From Anaeramoeba flamelloides (Eukaryota; Metamonada; Anaeramoebidae), in the NCBI GenBank assembly GCA_027625915.1, contig JANTQA010000008.1, positions 2,621,001 through 2,685,000 of the forward strand: a DNA stretch of 64,000 nt, in the 5' to 3' direction. Positions within the stretch are counted from its first letter, which is position 1. Each line of letters begins with the position of its first letter. Both the position numbers and the translations under genes were made by a program. The notes beneath the pieces were generated by a model, which ran no database searches, was not told the DNA's origin, and saw only the letters and a program-made list of their open reading frames with translations. Shown here one piece after another: positions 44,868-56,559 of the stretch.

Positions 44868-47443
44868 TAGATAACTTCAATTATTAAAAATATTTTTATT
44901 TAAAATTTGATTTTTAATGGGCCAATTATTATGAAAGGAAGTTTATATAGTAGTTTATCAAAGGCTATTTTTTTTTTTTTTTTTTTTTTTTGATATTTTC
45001 AGAGTATATTAATTATTTTTAAATGAATTTGATTATTTTAAAACAATTCCATAGCAATTAGAACAAATTTGATTTATTTAGCAACAATATATTGATCAAA
45101 AATCTTCAGTAACTTTTTGAAATTTCTTTATTTGAATAATAACCGAAAACAATATTAATATTTTCTAAAGGAAAATACTGTAAATTTCAGCAATGCTTTT
45201 TTAAAAACCAAAAACCCTAAATAGATTAAAGGAAATTTTGAAAATTTCTTTTATGTGTGCCCTAAATATTAAAAAAATATAGTTGAAGGAAAAAAATCAA
45301 ATAAAAAAAAATTAACACCATAATAAATACAAAAAAAAAAAAAAAAAAAAAAAAAAAGTCAATTTATAATTTTTTTTATTAATATTAATAAATTGAAAGA
45401 ATTTTCAAAGATATATTTTTTTCTCTGATCTTTTTAATTATAAATTATTTTAAAATCACAAGTTGAAAATGTTACCTATTTACTTTCCTTATATTTTATT
45501 ACAGAATTCGATTTTTATCTCAAATTTATTAAACCCCTCCCCTCTCTTCTTTATTATTATTATTCTGAGATATCTTCTTTTTACAGTAATTTATAGACTA
45601 AAGTGGGTATCTGTTTTCTTTTAAAATATATTTAGTGTTGTTAAAAAGGTTTTATTTTTTTCATTACTCTTTGTTTTGATAGCTTTTATTTTTTATCAAA
45701 TCAAAAATTTTTCTTTTTTTTTTTACATTAAGTGTAACAAATCATTTTTCTTATTTTTTTCTTGAAAAAATCGATATCAGGTTTCCTACCATTAAAAAAA
45801 ATCATTCAATGAATACATAAGACCATTTGAAAAAAAAAATATACATGTTTTAAAATTTTAAAAACTATTTTTACAAGTCTACGTGAGTTCTTTTAATAAC
45901 TAAAATTTGAAAAAATAACTGTTAAAAAACCTTAAAATTATACATAAGATGATATTTATTAAATTAATTTTTTGTTTAATCAGGTTATTAATACTTTCCT
46001 AATTATTATGTACAAAAACTCGAAAATTCCCATATAAATCAACACAACCTTCATTAATTCTTAGTGGTAAGTTGATATTAATTAAAGAACATAAAAAACA
46101 AAAAAAAAAAAATTAAAATAAAACTAGGTTTGATGCTCAAAAAAAAAAAATATTCTAAAATGTGAAAAAAGAAGTTTCAAATATACAAAAATATTTTCTA
46201 ATTTTTTCATTCTTTGTTTAATATAATTGTTCTTTTTTCAGGAACCATAATACTTTTCTTGTATGCTCCAAACCAAGGGTAAAGAAACTTTAAAATAAAT
46301 TTGATAAATTTCGTAACAATTCTATTCTATTTAAAGAAGAAGGGTAGTGATTTGGAATCGAAATATCAAGAGAAAATCGAAAATACCTTTTTTAAATTCA
46401 AACAAACCCAAACATCCCCAATCGTTTATTAAAACAAATTTGATGTGATTTATAACATTAAATATACTGAAAAGTTTCCTGGCACTTGGGCTGGAACATA
46501 GCAGAAAAGTATCACGGTTCATGAAAAGAGAAAAATTTTATTAAACAAATCATGAAAAATTCAGAAATCATTTTTGTATATTGGATTAATCTAAACCAAA
46601 CTGAAAGAAATTTTTTATATATAGTATCCGAAGAATTCATTTTGAAAGTCCAGTCATCATATTTACAACATATTTGATGGGGAAACGGGTTGATGGTATA
46701 TAATATGTGTCAACATGTTGTTTTGGTTCTCAGACGATTACTATTTAATTTGTTAGGAATTTTCAGAATGGTTTAATGTTTGTTAAAAAATGAATTTAAT
46801 TTTTTTTTCTAAATCCCAATTTAACAATGTAAGATTAATATATTGAATAATATTTTGACAAAAATAAAGTGATTTATTAAGTTGTATTTAAAATTTTCTT
46901 TTAGATTTGGTTTTATTTGATGCTTTTTAAATCATCTATTATTTTTTAAAGTAATTGAGTAATATTGAAAATAAATATTTTAATTAACTACCCAAAAATT
47001 GAAATCATTTCTTGTAACTTACCTTCCAATCTATTTTCTAACACTCATTCAATTCAAATTTCGGAAAAACTAGTAAGAAAAATTCCCTTTTTTTAACAAA
47101 CATTAAATCACTCTGAAAAATCCTAACAAATTAAATATTAATCAGCTGAGAACCAAAACAACCAATCACCACACTTTTAAGACCAAATACCCCCTTTTCC
47201 AGTTTCAGGGATGTAAACCTTAAACATAAAGAAGTTCTTATCAATAGGAGAAAGTTGATTATTTTTAAAACTTTTTCGAACTGTCGAGCACAATGGAGTT
47301 TTTTAATAACTTTTACTTGGCTTTTAGAAACATTTATTTTCACTTTTTGAGCTGTAGTAAATTATTGACCAAATAAAAATGGAAAAAAGAAAGGAATAGT
47401 TTTTTAACAATCATTTTTTCTACTTTTCAACAAAGCTGGCAGG
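44868..47443. other. Intergenic DNA upstream of the GH32 gene, with an inverted repeat
   Basis: TTGTTTTGGTTCTCAG ... TTTAATTTGTTAGGAATTTT at about 46717-46790 is mirrored at 47091-47162, with arms about 72 bp long and 300 bp apart. This hairpin-capable region ends about 280 bp before the GH32 start. Long A and T runs occur near 44.97 and 45.33 kb. Minus-strand ORFs at 46331-46522 and 47131-47343 have no recognised family. Confidence 0.5.
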
Positions 47444-49156
47444 ATGAAAAACAAATCAATAATCGCAATAGTTACCTTAATTTCCATAATTGTTATTCTT
47501 AACACTACCATATTAGGAATTATCCTACCAAAGACTAATGAAGTATCTGGAGGCATTCAATTACAACCATTTTACATGCCACAGCGTCCAGAGTTCCATT
47601 TCACAGCGAAAAGCAATTGGATCAACGATCCCAATGGGCCGCTTTATTTTAATGGCAAGAGGCATTTGTATTACCAATTAAATCCAGGAAACACCTTGAA
47701 GTGGGGGAATATCTCTTGGGGACATACGGTATCCACAGATTTTTTTCATTGGGAGGATTTACCGATTGCTCTTGATCCGGCATGGGATTCAAAAACAGCA
47801 TCTGACAGGGAAGGCTGTTGGTCTGGCTCTGCGATTCAAAACCCTACCACAAAAGAGTTTTCTTTATTTTACACGGGCGTATCGCACCAATGGGCATATC
47901 CGTTTGGAGAGGCACAATGCGCCGGGAATATAAGTAGTGATTTTCTCTCGGTCAATAAATGGACGACAAATCCTGTTATTGGCACTCAACCCTTAGACAA
48001 TATAATTGCTTTTCGTGATCCCTATTTGTGGAGCGAAGAGGTTGTTCAAAAGAGCAATCAAGAAAAAATTTTCAAAACAAAAATCCGAAACAACTCCGAG
48101 AAGAAAGAAAAAGAAGCCAAAGAAGGAAAAGAAGCAAAAGATTATCAATATTGGATGGCTATCGGATCTGGGATCAATGGAACAAAAAATGGACAAGCCA
48201 AGCCAACTGCCACTGTTCTCTTATACAAAGCTACGGAAATAAATAATTACCAGACTTTTGAATATTATGGGCAACTAGTTTCTGCACCTGAAGGCATCGA
48301 AGATGAAATTTGGGAATGCCCAGATTTGATCTTATTAAATGAGCAAGAGAGTATATATATGCTTTCTGTAAGTGCACTACCACAAAGAAAGCCACGTTAT
48401 TTTGTTGGCAAATTAAATAAAACAGAGATGACATTTGAGATCCAATCACAGCAATACTATGTTGATGCAGGGATCTATTATGCATCAAAGCATTATTACG
48501 ACGAAGCAAAGGGGACGCCGATCATGTACGGGTGGAATAATGAAGAAAAGAAAAATTTGGATCCACTTCATTTCGCGGGAGTTATCGGCACACCTAGAGA
48601 AATTTTCCCAATTATCAATAATGAAACAGGTGAAGTGAATGTTGGAATGAAAGTTGTAAGTGAAATTGAATCAATCAGATCAAAAGAATATCCAATCGAA
48701 AAAACAATAACCTTAAACAATGATGATTTCATATTCTCTCAAATACAATCAGAACAATTACAATTCAATATGAAAGTGGATTTGTTTGAAAACACCGATT
48801 TGATTGAGATTTCGGTGCTATGTAACCTCCCCTCAAGAGAGGAATGTACCAGAATTCTCTTTTTGAATAAAAGTTCAACAATACAGGTCGTAAGAAATAA
48901 AAGTAGTCTATACCAAGATACTAACACAGACAGTATCGAGTTGGGAATTGATTTTATAAATAACGAAAATTTAAAATTTGTGATCATAATTGACCATTCG
49001 CTTTTGGAAATTTTCATTAATGATCGATTTGCCATTTCAACAAGAGTATATCCTAAATTTTGGAAAAGTAGAGGTGTAGCCATAAGGGCCAAAGGCAAGG
49101 CGATATTTTCTAATATTCAAGCTTATGAAATCAAATCTACAATGAAAAGGGATTGA
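47444..49156 (+). CDS. Glycoside hydrolase family 32 (invertase/fructanase type), membrane-anchored
   Basis: A single exon encodes 570 residues. GH32 enzymes hydrolyse beta-fructofuranosides such as sucrose, inulin or levan with retention. All three catalytic signatures are present: WINDPNG (59-65, nucleophile Asp62), FRDP (190-193, transition-state stabiliser Asp192) and WECPDL (290-295, acid/base Glu291). The five-bladed propeller region is about 47-400, and the C-terminal beta-sandwich is about 420-565 (DHSLLEIFINDRFAISTRV). Residues 5-28 form one hydrophobic helix after a short basic start and look like a signal anchor, so the enzyme probably faces outside or a vacuole. A Lys/Glu-rich insert (about 203-233) follows FRDP and is absent from typical members. 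Absence of introns and a patchy family distribution in protists would fit acquisition by transfer, which is inference. Substrate specificity cannot be told. Confidence 0.97.
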   Translation: MKNKSIIAIVTLISIIVILNTTILGIILPKTNEVSGGIQLQPFYMPQRPEFHFTAKSNWINDPNGPLYFNGKRHLYYQLNPGNTLKWGNISWGHTVSTDFFHWEDLPIALDPAWDSKTASDREGCWSGSAIQNPTTKEFSLFYTGVSHQWAYPFGEAQCAGNISSDFLSVNKWTTNPVIGTQPLDNIIAFRDPYLWSEEVVQKSNQEKIFKTKIRNNSEKKEKEAKEGKEAKDYQYWMAIGSGINGTKNGQAKPTATVLLYKATEINNYQTFEYYGQLVSAPEGIEDEIWECPDLILLNEQESIYMLSVSALPQRKPRYFVGKLNKTEMTFEIQSQQYYVDAGIYYASKHYYDEAKGTPIMYGWNNEEKKNLDPLHFAGVIGTPREIFPIINNETGEVNVGMKVVSEIESIRSKEYPIEKTITLNNDDFIFSQIQSEQLQFNMKVDLFENTDLIEISVLCNLPSREECTRILFLNKSSTIQVVRNKSSLYQDTNTDSIELGIDFINNENLKFVIIIDHSLLEIFINDRFAISTRVYPKFWKSRGVAIRAKGKAIFSNIQAYEIKSTMKRD

Positions 49157-50152
49157 ATAAACAAAACACAATACAAATAATTCCAGAATGTAGATTTATA
49201 TATAAATATATAAATAGAAATAATAATAATCTATTTCCATTTCAGTTTCTTTATTTATTTCTTTTTTTTTCTCATTATTATTCAAATTTATCGCAATTTT
49301 AATTTCGTTATAATTCGAATTAAATGACTAGAATGTCAATTAAAATACTTTAGTTTTTTCTTCGAAATGGATCCTCTAAAAATAACATCCCACATGTTTA
49401 TCTCTTATTTAAATTTAATTTTAAAATTATCTTTATATAAATTTATTAATAAAAATATATTTGTAAATAAACAAAAATTGACAATTATTAACACAGTTAA
49501 AATAGTTAAAAGAATTATAGTAATACAATTTCATTCAAATTTGGAAATATTTTTGATTTTTGGAAAATAAGAAAATCATTTTTTTTTGTTTTAGTGTTTG
49601 TTTTCATTTAATTTTTTGAATTATGTAACTTGTTTCGGAGGATCGAAAATCTTTTTAAACAATTGATATTAGGATAAAGTTGAGTTGTTTTAAATAGAAA
49701 AACTCAAATAAATTTAGTTGATGGTTCTAAGCCATTTGATTGATCAATAATTCTAATAAAATTTAAACAAATTTTTAAAAAAAAAACAATTTATTTTGAG
49801 TTATTACTCTCTCCAAAATTTTTAACACAGTCTTTTTTTTATTTATATTTATAATTTTTTATTTTTTGATTTTGTTGGTATTATAAATTATCATTAATTT
49901 TTAACCTTTCAATTAATAGATGATACGATTTTAACGTTCTTCTAGAATTGATTTAATAAGATTTTATTCTTTAAAGATTGAATTTTAGTGTGATAAAAAT
50001 TTCCAATTGGATTTAATATCTACTCCCATTTAAAATTACTCAGAATAAAAAATCAACTTAATTCCAAGAAAAAAGGTTAAAATATAATTTTTAAACTTGA
50101 AAAAAAAACAATAATAATATTCTTTTTAAAAATTTAAAATACCCAAATTTTG

Positions 50153-50183
<31 letters not shown>

Positions 50184-52552
50184 TTGAAATAAAAGAATAT
50201 ATATATATATATAATATTTTTGAAGAATGTTGATTCATTTTTGTATGGTATTAGAAGAGTTTCTTTAGAGTTTTATCCTAGTATAATTTAATAAATATAT
50301 TTCACATTAAAAGTTGTTAAAGTATATCACAGGAAAGTTAAAAATTTAAATTTTTAGTAATTCAATGTAAATATAATTAGTGATACACTATTCAAAAGTA
50401 TATATACATAAATCGATTATTTAAAATTTATCAAAGTCGATATAATAGCTGAAAAATTACCCCTGCATGGGTAAAAAAACTTTGCACTTTTTGAAAAAAA
50501 AAAATGTATATTTCACAACATATTTAAGGGTTGAATTATCAATATTCAGAATTTAAAGCAGTAAAATATTTTTCTCACAATGTAAATTAGTTACAAAAAA
50601 ATCAGATTTCTTAATTTATTTTTATTATTGAAGAAGTCGAAATTAAACTCCAAAAAAACCTTTAATTAAAATTATTCTGCTCAATTGAAGTATATAATCA
50701 TGTATTTCACATTATTTATTAATGAAAATAATTAAAAACATACTTTTGTTATAATTCATTCATTCTTTAAATACTTTTCTTTCAATTTGTTTCCAAATAT
50801 TAATGGATTGTTTTCCTATTAAGAACAACCCTATAAAAAAGCAATATGATGATTTGTAAAATTAAATAATTAAATCCACAGGTATTTTGTGTAAAATATT
50901 TTTATAAATAGTAGGTATCGTATAGCAATTTTAAAAGATCAAAAGCTGTTTGTAAATGGCTTTTTAAAGTACGTGGCTTTTTTATACTTTAAGTAGTGGT
51001 CTAAAATGACCGATTTTTATAAATTTAATCCATTATGAAAAATTGAACTTATTCAAAAAACAAACATTGATTTATTTAATAACAAAAGAGATAACCCTAT
51101 ATGATTATAACAATATATAAACAAGAAATAGGCTTCTTTTAATAAATTTTTAAAAAAGAATTATAAAGATTTTGAAAAATTATATTTTGATCTTTTTTGA
51201 CAAAAAAAAAGAGAAAAAGAACATTTCTTTAATTTATAAAAAAAAAGCTAAATAAAACAAAAAAAATTAGATCTTATAAAGAAATTTTTGAAACAAATGA
51301 ATTTTTTATTTTTGTGCCATTTCTATAAGTCAAAGATCTAACCTAAATAACTTTTTGGATCTCAACTAGATCTGAATATACTAATATATTTCTACAAATA
51401 TCAAATTCTGATAAAAAAAACTAGAGTTAAATTTTGGTAATGGGTTAAAGTTTACCAACATGGGTTATTTTATACTACTGAATTGGAAATATATCGAAAA
51501 TAAAACTAATTTTATGGAAAGGAAACCTAAATAATCTATCTTTAAGTTCTCGTGTTGATAATTCCTGAGTAAATCTTGAAATTTATAAAATTATAAAAAT
51601 ATTAACACTTTAAGGTTATAAATATTAATTTTTAAATATAGAAATAATATAATTATATATTTCTAAATTTTGATTCGGAAAAGGAATTAAAAAAAAATTC
51701 CCAAATGAAAATTTTTTAATAGTGATCCTTTGTAAAAAATTCAATAATTTATAGTTCAATAATTCAAAAAGATTTTTTAGAGCCACAGAAACCATACACA
51801 ACAATAATATTTAATCACAATTACAACATTTTTTTTTGATGAATCCAGGGTTGAGAAAATCCAATGTTTGATAGCTCATAAATGACCTTTTCACACATTA
51901 GGTCCAATTAATTACAGTAAATTCCACTTTTAAGATACAAACTTTCAATGAAATTTAAGTCACAATAATAATCTCAAATTAAAGAACCAATTGCGTAGTA
52001 GAGTAAAATAATTTGTGTCAAAAAAAAATCCTTACTAATGTGAATAAATTTGAGATTATTTTTGTGCCTTAAATTTCATTGAAAGTTTGAGCCTTAAAAG
52101 TGGAACTGACTGTCATTAATTATTATCAAATACAAGAAAAAGTTTTTGTTACAAACAGAGTAGTTGATTAAATATAATAATGTTAATATTTAACTGTTAA
52201 TAAGTAAAATAGAAAAAGAATCACGATTTTTCCTAAAAAAAATTTTCAACAAGTAGCAAAGATTAAAAGCCTCTTCAAAAAATTAAAAAGTCTATTAATT
52301 CAAAATTCAATTTCTTTAAATTGCCTTTGTACAGTTCTAAACTTTGAATACCCAAAAAGATTTATAGTTCAAAAAAAAATAAAAATTATTTTTCAAAATT
52401 GAACTATCTTCACTCAAAAACCAAAAGAGCTGAATTCAATTCCATTGGAAAACATATAAGATAAAATTCTGATCTATTGTCTTCATTTTTACCATTTTTA
52501 CTATCAAAATTTTCTTTATTATTTATTCCCTCAAAACAACAATAAATTTAAA
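49157..52552. other. Intergenic DNA between GH32 and the proteasome gene
   Basis: The stretch contains AAT and AT microsatellites at about 50155-50182 and 50198-50213, and a family C MITE at 51915-52113. No other feature was found. The 67-codon frame at 49367-49570 is low complexity and not called. Confidence 0.5.
51915..52113. mobile_element. Family C MITE, copy C2
   Basis: The left end CAGTAAATTCCACTTTTAAG and right end CTTAAAAGTGGAACTGACTG are inverted, with inner AACTTTCAATGAAATTTAAG mirrored by CTTAAATTTCATTGAAAGTT. It is about 199 bp and non-coding. It matches the copies at 55.6 and 56.3 kb in layout and length. Confidence 0.7.
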
Positions 52553-53746
52553 ATGGAAACATACCTTGGAGAAAAACAACAGTAATCAACTCTTTTCTTC
52601 TTTTAAACACTCTAATCGTTTGTTAAATAAATGTTAAACCTTTATTAATCTTGTGTGAAATTATAAAAAGAGCAAGTCAATGGAGCCCATACATTAATAA
52701 TGGTGGTAGCTGTTTAGCTGTTGCTGGCGATGATTTTGCCGTTATTGCAAGCGACACTCGTATGAGTCTTGGGTACTCAATTAAAACGAGATATAGTACA
52801 AAATCTTTAAAAATGTATTCTTTTTCTTTCTTTTTTGATTTTTTCTATTTGTACCTTTCTAATTTTTTTCTTTGTCCAAATGAAGAAAAAAAGGAAAAAA
52901 AAAGAAATTTTTTATTGTGTTTGAAAAAAGAAGGAGTTTTAAAAGACTCTTTAAACCATTACATTCTACTGATAAACAATAACGATCTCTTGAATTAATT
53001 TTTTTCTTTTTTAAGAAATTAATTTGATCCAAGCTCTCAAAATTTTTTTTTTTTTTTTAATCCATTTTTCAAACAAAAACAAGATCTTTCTTTAAAAAAA
53101 CACCCACTTTTAAATCGACCCACTTTAAATTTCGGATCAAAACTATTTTTATTTTTTACTTTTAATTACTTTTCTTGTCAAACTCATACACCCCATAACG
53201 ATCCATTAATTGTAAAATTTTGTTAATGCACTTAGAACTGAAAAATGTTCTATTGTCTCATCTGGTATGCAAGCAGATATTTTCACACTTCACAAAGTAT
53301 TAAAATCAAGAGCACAAATCTATGAACAAAAGCATGGCAAGCCAATGTCAACTGACGCTGTTGCCAAATTGGTTTCGAGGCTTTTATATTACAGAAGATT
53401 CTTTCCTTATTACACATTTAATATCGTTGCAGGAGTCGACGAAGAGGGGATTGGCTGTGTCTTTTCATATGACGCAATTGGAACCCTCGAGCGTGTCAAA
53501 TACTCTGCATCGGGATCAGGTTCTTCTTTAATTGAGCCAGTTCTTGATAATCAAGTTGCCTTAAAAAACAGAAACGATATTAAAAAAGAAGATTTTAAAT
53601 TAACGAAAGAATATGCCATTGATCTTGTGAAAGACGCAATTACTTCAGCAGGCGAAAGAGACATTTACACCGGTGACTTTGTTGAAATTTCTGTCATTGA
53701 TTTAAATGGTACCCACCAAGATAAATTTGAATTAAGATTTGATTAA
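52553..53746 (+). CDS. PSMB1: 20S proteasome subunit beta-6 (PSMB1)
   Basis: Three exons, 52553-52581, 52671-52814 and 53236-53746, give 227 residues; introns are 89 and 421 bp. The joints are both phase 2 and restore [16 protein letters not shown] and KSLK-ITEKC. The protein follows PSMB1 throughout: [59 protein letters not shown], and [16 protein letters not shown]. Beta-6 is a structural, non-catalytic ring subunit. The residue after GG, which is Thr1 in active subunits, is Ser here, and there is no long propeptide. The very short first exon (29 bases) is supported by the only in-frame ATG that splices in phase. Confidence 0.95.
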
Positions 53747-55598
53747 AAGGATAAAAGTTTTATCCTCAAAAATAAACAGATTAATTATTTTCTTAACTAA
53801 ACTTATCAGAACACAACTCTTTTCTTTAAGTTCTCTGATATTTAGATTTATTTTCAAGTAGAAAGAAAATGGTTAATTTTTATTTGAAAAAAAAAAATTT
53901 AATAATATTTCATTAGCCAAAAAAATAACTAAAATAAAAAATTTAGCAACCTACCAATAATTTATAATTTTATTATGAATAGTTCTGTTTTTACAACTAT
54001 TGAACTTTAAATTCAATCAATTTTCAATCATTGCGTAAAAAAAAATATTTTTTTTATTTTTATTTTTATTATTAACAAGAGGTGATTCAACAAAATCTAC
54101 ACCTGTTTGATGATAGATTTTCTTAATTTTTATTTTGATTAGATTAGCAATAGATTTTTGAAACAAAAACAAAAATTAAAAAAAAACACACCTTTAGCTT
54201 TTCTTGAGTTTTCTGTTTGATTAAAAAATCTTAAGATTTCAGAATTAAAACAAGTATTAAAAAAAACCTAGTCTCTTGATAGTACTCGGCGGAGTTTCCG
54301 GACAACCTGGACTTATTTAGAAGTTTTTATCCTTATTATAATGTAGGCAAGATTCTAAATAACAAGATAGGTTTCTCGGTACATATGAAGACAATAATTT
54401 TTATGTATCTTTAAACACATCAAGAAAAAGAGAAAAAAACAAGAAATAAAAGAAATTGGGATTTATTGGTAAGGGTTAAGTGCCCAAGAGCTCTTAATCC
54501 GTTAAAGATAGAGTTTTGAAGTTACTAAATTTGTGACTCCTCATTCAAAGAGTAGTCAAAAGAATCTTTTAATTACAGTCATTAGAAGTATTTTAAACTC
54601 AATTCAGTTTTCTGTAAAAAGAAATAAATGAAATTAAAAAAATGAAAATAAAATTGTCAAAATGAAAATAAATGTTCTGTTTTAGATACTGTTGTTGGGT
54701 AGATTGTTTTATCATCTTCTTTTATATTTAATATGTTAAAATTTTTCTTGATAGCTCAGAATACTAGCTTTTTTGAGATAGAAAAATTTACTAGAGGTTA
54801 ATCCAAATAAAAGCACTTTTTGAAATATTCAGCTGAAATGTATTCCATTACAAGATATTAACGCGTATAGCAAAATTTAATTCTTCAATATTCCCACAAT
54901 CAAAATTTAACTACAGACATATTTTTTTTTCTTATCTACTTTTTAATCAAAAAAAAAAAAAATTCACCCATCAAAAGAAAAAAAAAACTCAAAAAAAAGT
55001 TAATTGGAAAATAATAAAAATATTCCTTTTTTTTTTGGGAATTCAGTCAACGAGAAATAAAAATTACAATATAAAATCCCAAACCCATATGTTTCTTCGG
55101 ATCAGTTTTCAGTCTATTCGTCAATCAACATAACAATATATTTACAGAAGTACAAAAAAAAAAAATATTTTTGAACCACAACTAAAAATCTTCCGAAGCT
55201 GAAGTTAGATCAATGTAGAACCAAAATTATAAAAATTTACACCAAATAGAAGTTATTTTTTATTTAATTTTTCAAGGGTGGTAAGCTATAAAGTTATTGA
55301 ATTTTAAGATTTAGAAATTAGAAATTAAAGATGTAAAATTTACTTTTATATTTTATCAATAAAAGAAAATATTTCCCAGTCCAAGAAGAAAAGTTGTAAA
55401 AAGTAAAATATATGAGTTTAAAGGATTTGAATTTATAAAAAAAAAAAAAAAAATATTTTGAAAATTTTAAAATCGAAAACTTTTTTTCACGTTTTAATAC
55501 TTTTTTTTTAGCCTTTTTTTTTTAATAAATAAATGTTTAAAATAGCTTGTTTTTACCTAGTTACTATAATTCTTACAATAAAATGATAAATGTTATTA
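53747..55598. other. Intergenic DNA with LINE-tail fragment L5 and family H copy 2
   Basis: At about 54190-54400 (minus strand) the tail motifs GAGTTTTCTGTTTGATTA and TTTCAGAATT precede a stretch translating to KLLNKSRLSGNSAEY, resembling the 3' ends of LINE relics elsewhere; this is weaker than the other four. Family H recurs at 54480-54620. No gene was recognised. Confidence 0.45.
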
Positions 55599-55793
55599 CA
55601 GTCAGTTTCACTTTTAAGGTACAAACTTTCAACGAAATTTAAGGCACAAAAAAATCTCAAATTAAGGCACAAAATTTGGAATTTTTTTTTTTACAAATTA
55701 TTTTACTCGAATTTAAATTTTGTGCTTTAATTTGAGATTTTTTTGTGTCTTAAATTTCGTTGAAAGTTTGTACATTAAAAGTGAAACTGACTG
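55599..55793. mobile_element. Family C MITE, copy C3, with TA duplication
   Basis: This 195 bp near-palindrome begins CAGTCAGTTTCACTTTTAAG and ends TTAAAAGTGAAACTGACTG, directly flanked by TA at 55597-55598 and 55794-55795. Inner layers AACTTTCAACGAAATTTAAG and AAAAATCTCAAATTAAGGCA are also mirrored. It is the best-preserved copy. The TA duplication and long terminal repeats suggest a Tc1/mariner-type MITE. Confidence 0.8.
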
Positions 55794-55802
55794 TATATCT
55801 TT

Positions 55803-56090
55803 GAAAATGATGGAGGGAATTATATTGTTTTATATTGAATTTTTATTTGGATCTTCGAATAAAGATAACATTTTATGTTGTTGTTTTTCTTAATATGAAT
55901 CTACAAGTATTTGAGTTTTTCAAATTTTCAGAAAAGTTATTATAGTTTAAACTTACTTTGCGTGATGATAATTATTTCCAGGTGTGAATTCTTCTAGTGA
56001 TTTCTTTATTTTGCTCTCAAAGGCCAATTATATAAAATAATTCAAATTTGGGAATTTTTTTGCATGTTGACACAAAGAAAATTCACTTTT
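55803..56090. mobile_element. Family A right-half fragment
   Basis: It matches the right half of family A near 32.16-32.45 kb in order: TTTTTATTTGGATCTTC, TGTTGTTTTTCTTAATATGA, AGTATTTGAGTTTTTCAAAT, then CCAATTATATAAAATAATTC and TTGACACAAAGAAAA. The left half is missing. It follows a family C element after only a few bases. Confidence 0.5.
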
Positions 56091-56146
56091 AAGTTTAATT
56101 TTGAAACAATTTTTATTGTTAAAAACGTTTTCTATCCCTTTTTTGG

Positions 56147-56559
56147 TATTTTTATTTGTTTTTGGTTATTATTTATAATTACGTAACATATTTAATCCAA
56201 TCTATAATTTAATTAAAAGATTGATTTTCAGTTTAAATTCATTCATTTTAAATTACAGTGCGTTTTAAATTTAAAGCAAAAACTTTAAACGAAATTTAAG
56301 GCAAAACAAAAATCTCAAATTATGGCATAAAATTCAGATTCGAGTAAAATAATTTGTAAAAAAAAACATTCCAAATTTTGTGCTTTAATTTGAGATTTTT
56401 TGTTCCTTTTATTTCGTTTAAAGTTTTTGCTTTAAATTTAAAACGCACTGTAATTTAAAATGAATGAATTTAAACTGAAAATCAATCTTTTAATTAAATT
56501 ATAGATTGGATTAAATATGTTACGTAATTATAAATAATAACCAAAAACAAATAAAAATA
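56147..56559. repeat. 413 bp palindrome with a family C element at its exact centre
   Basis: The outer arms 56147-56255 and 56451-56559 appear to be perfect reverse complements, 109 bases each including a TA at the inner edge. Between them lies the 195 bp family C element. Its own ends (CAGTGCGTTTTAAATTTAAA and the inverse) extend the perfect pairing by about 40 more bases before divergence. Without the element and one TA copy, the flanks would form a perfect 216 bp palindrome with TA at the centre. Confidence 0.85.
56256..56450. mobile_element. Family C MITE, copy C4
   Basis: It is 195 bp, the same length as copy C3, and flanked by TA on both sides. Its outermost ends CAGTGCGTTTTAAATTTAAA differ from the CAGTCAGTTTCACTTTTAAG of C3, but the inner layers (ACTTTAAACGAAATTTAAGG, AAAATCTCAAATTATGGCAT) match the family. 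Confidence 0.75.
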
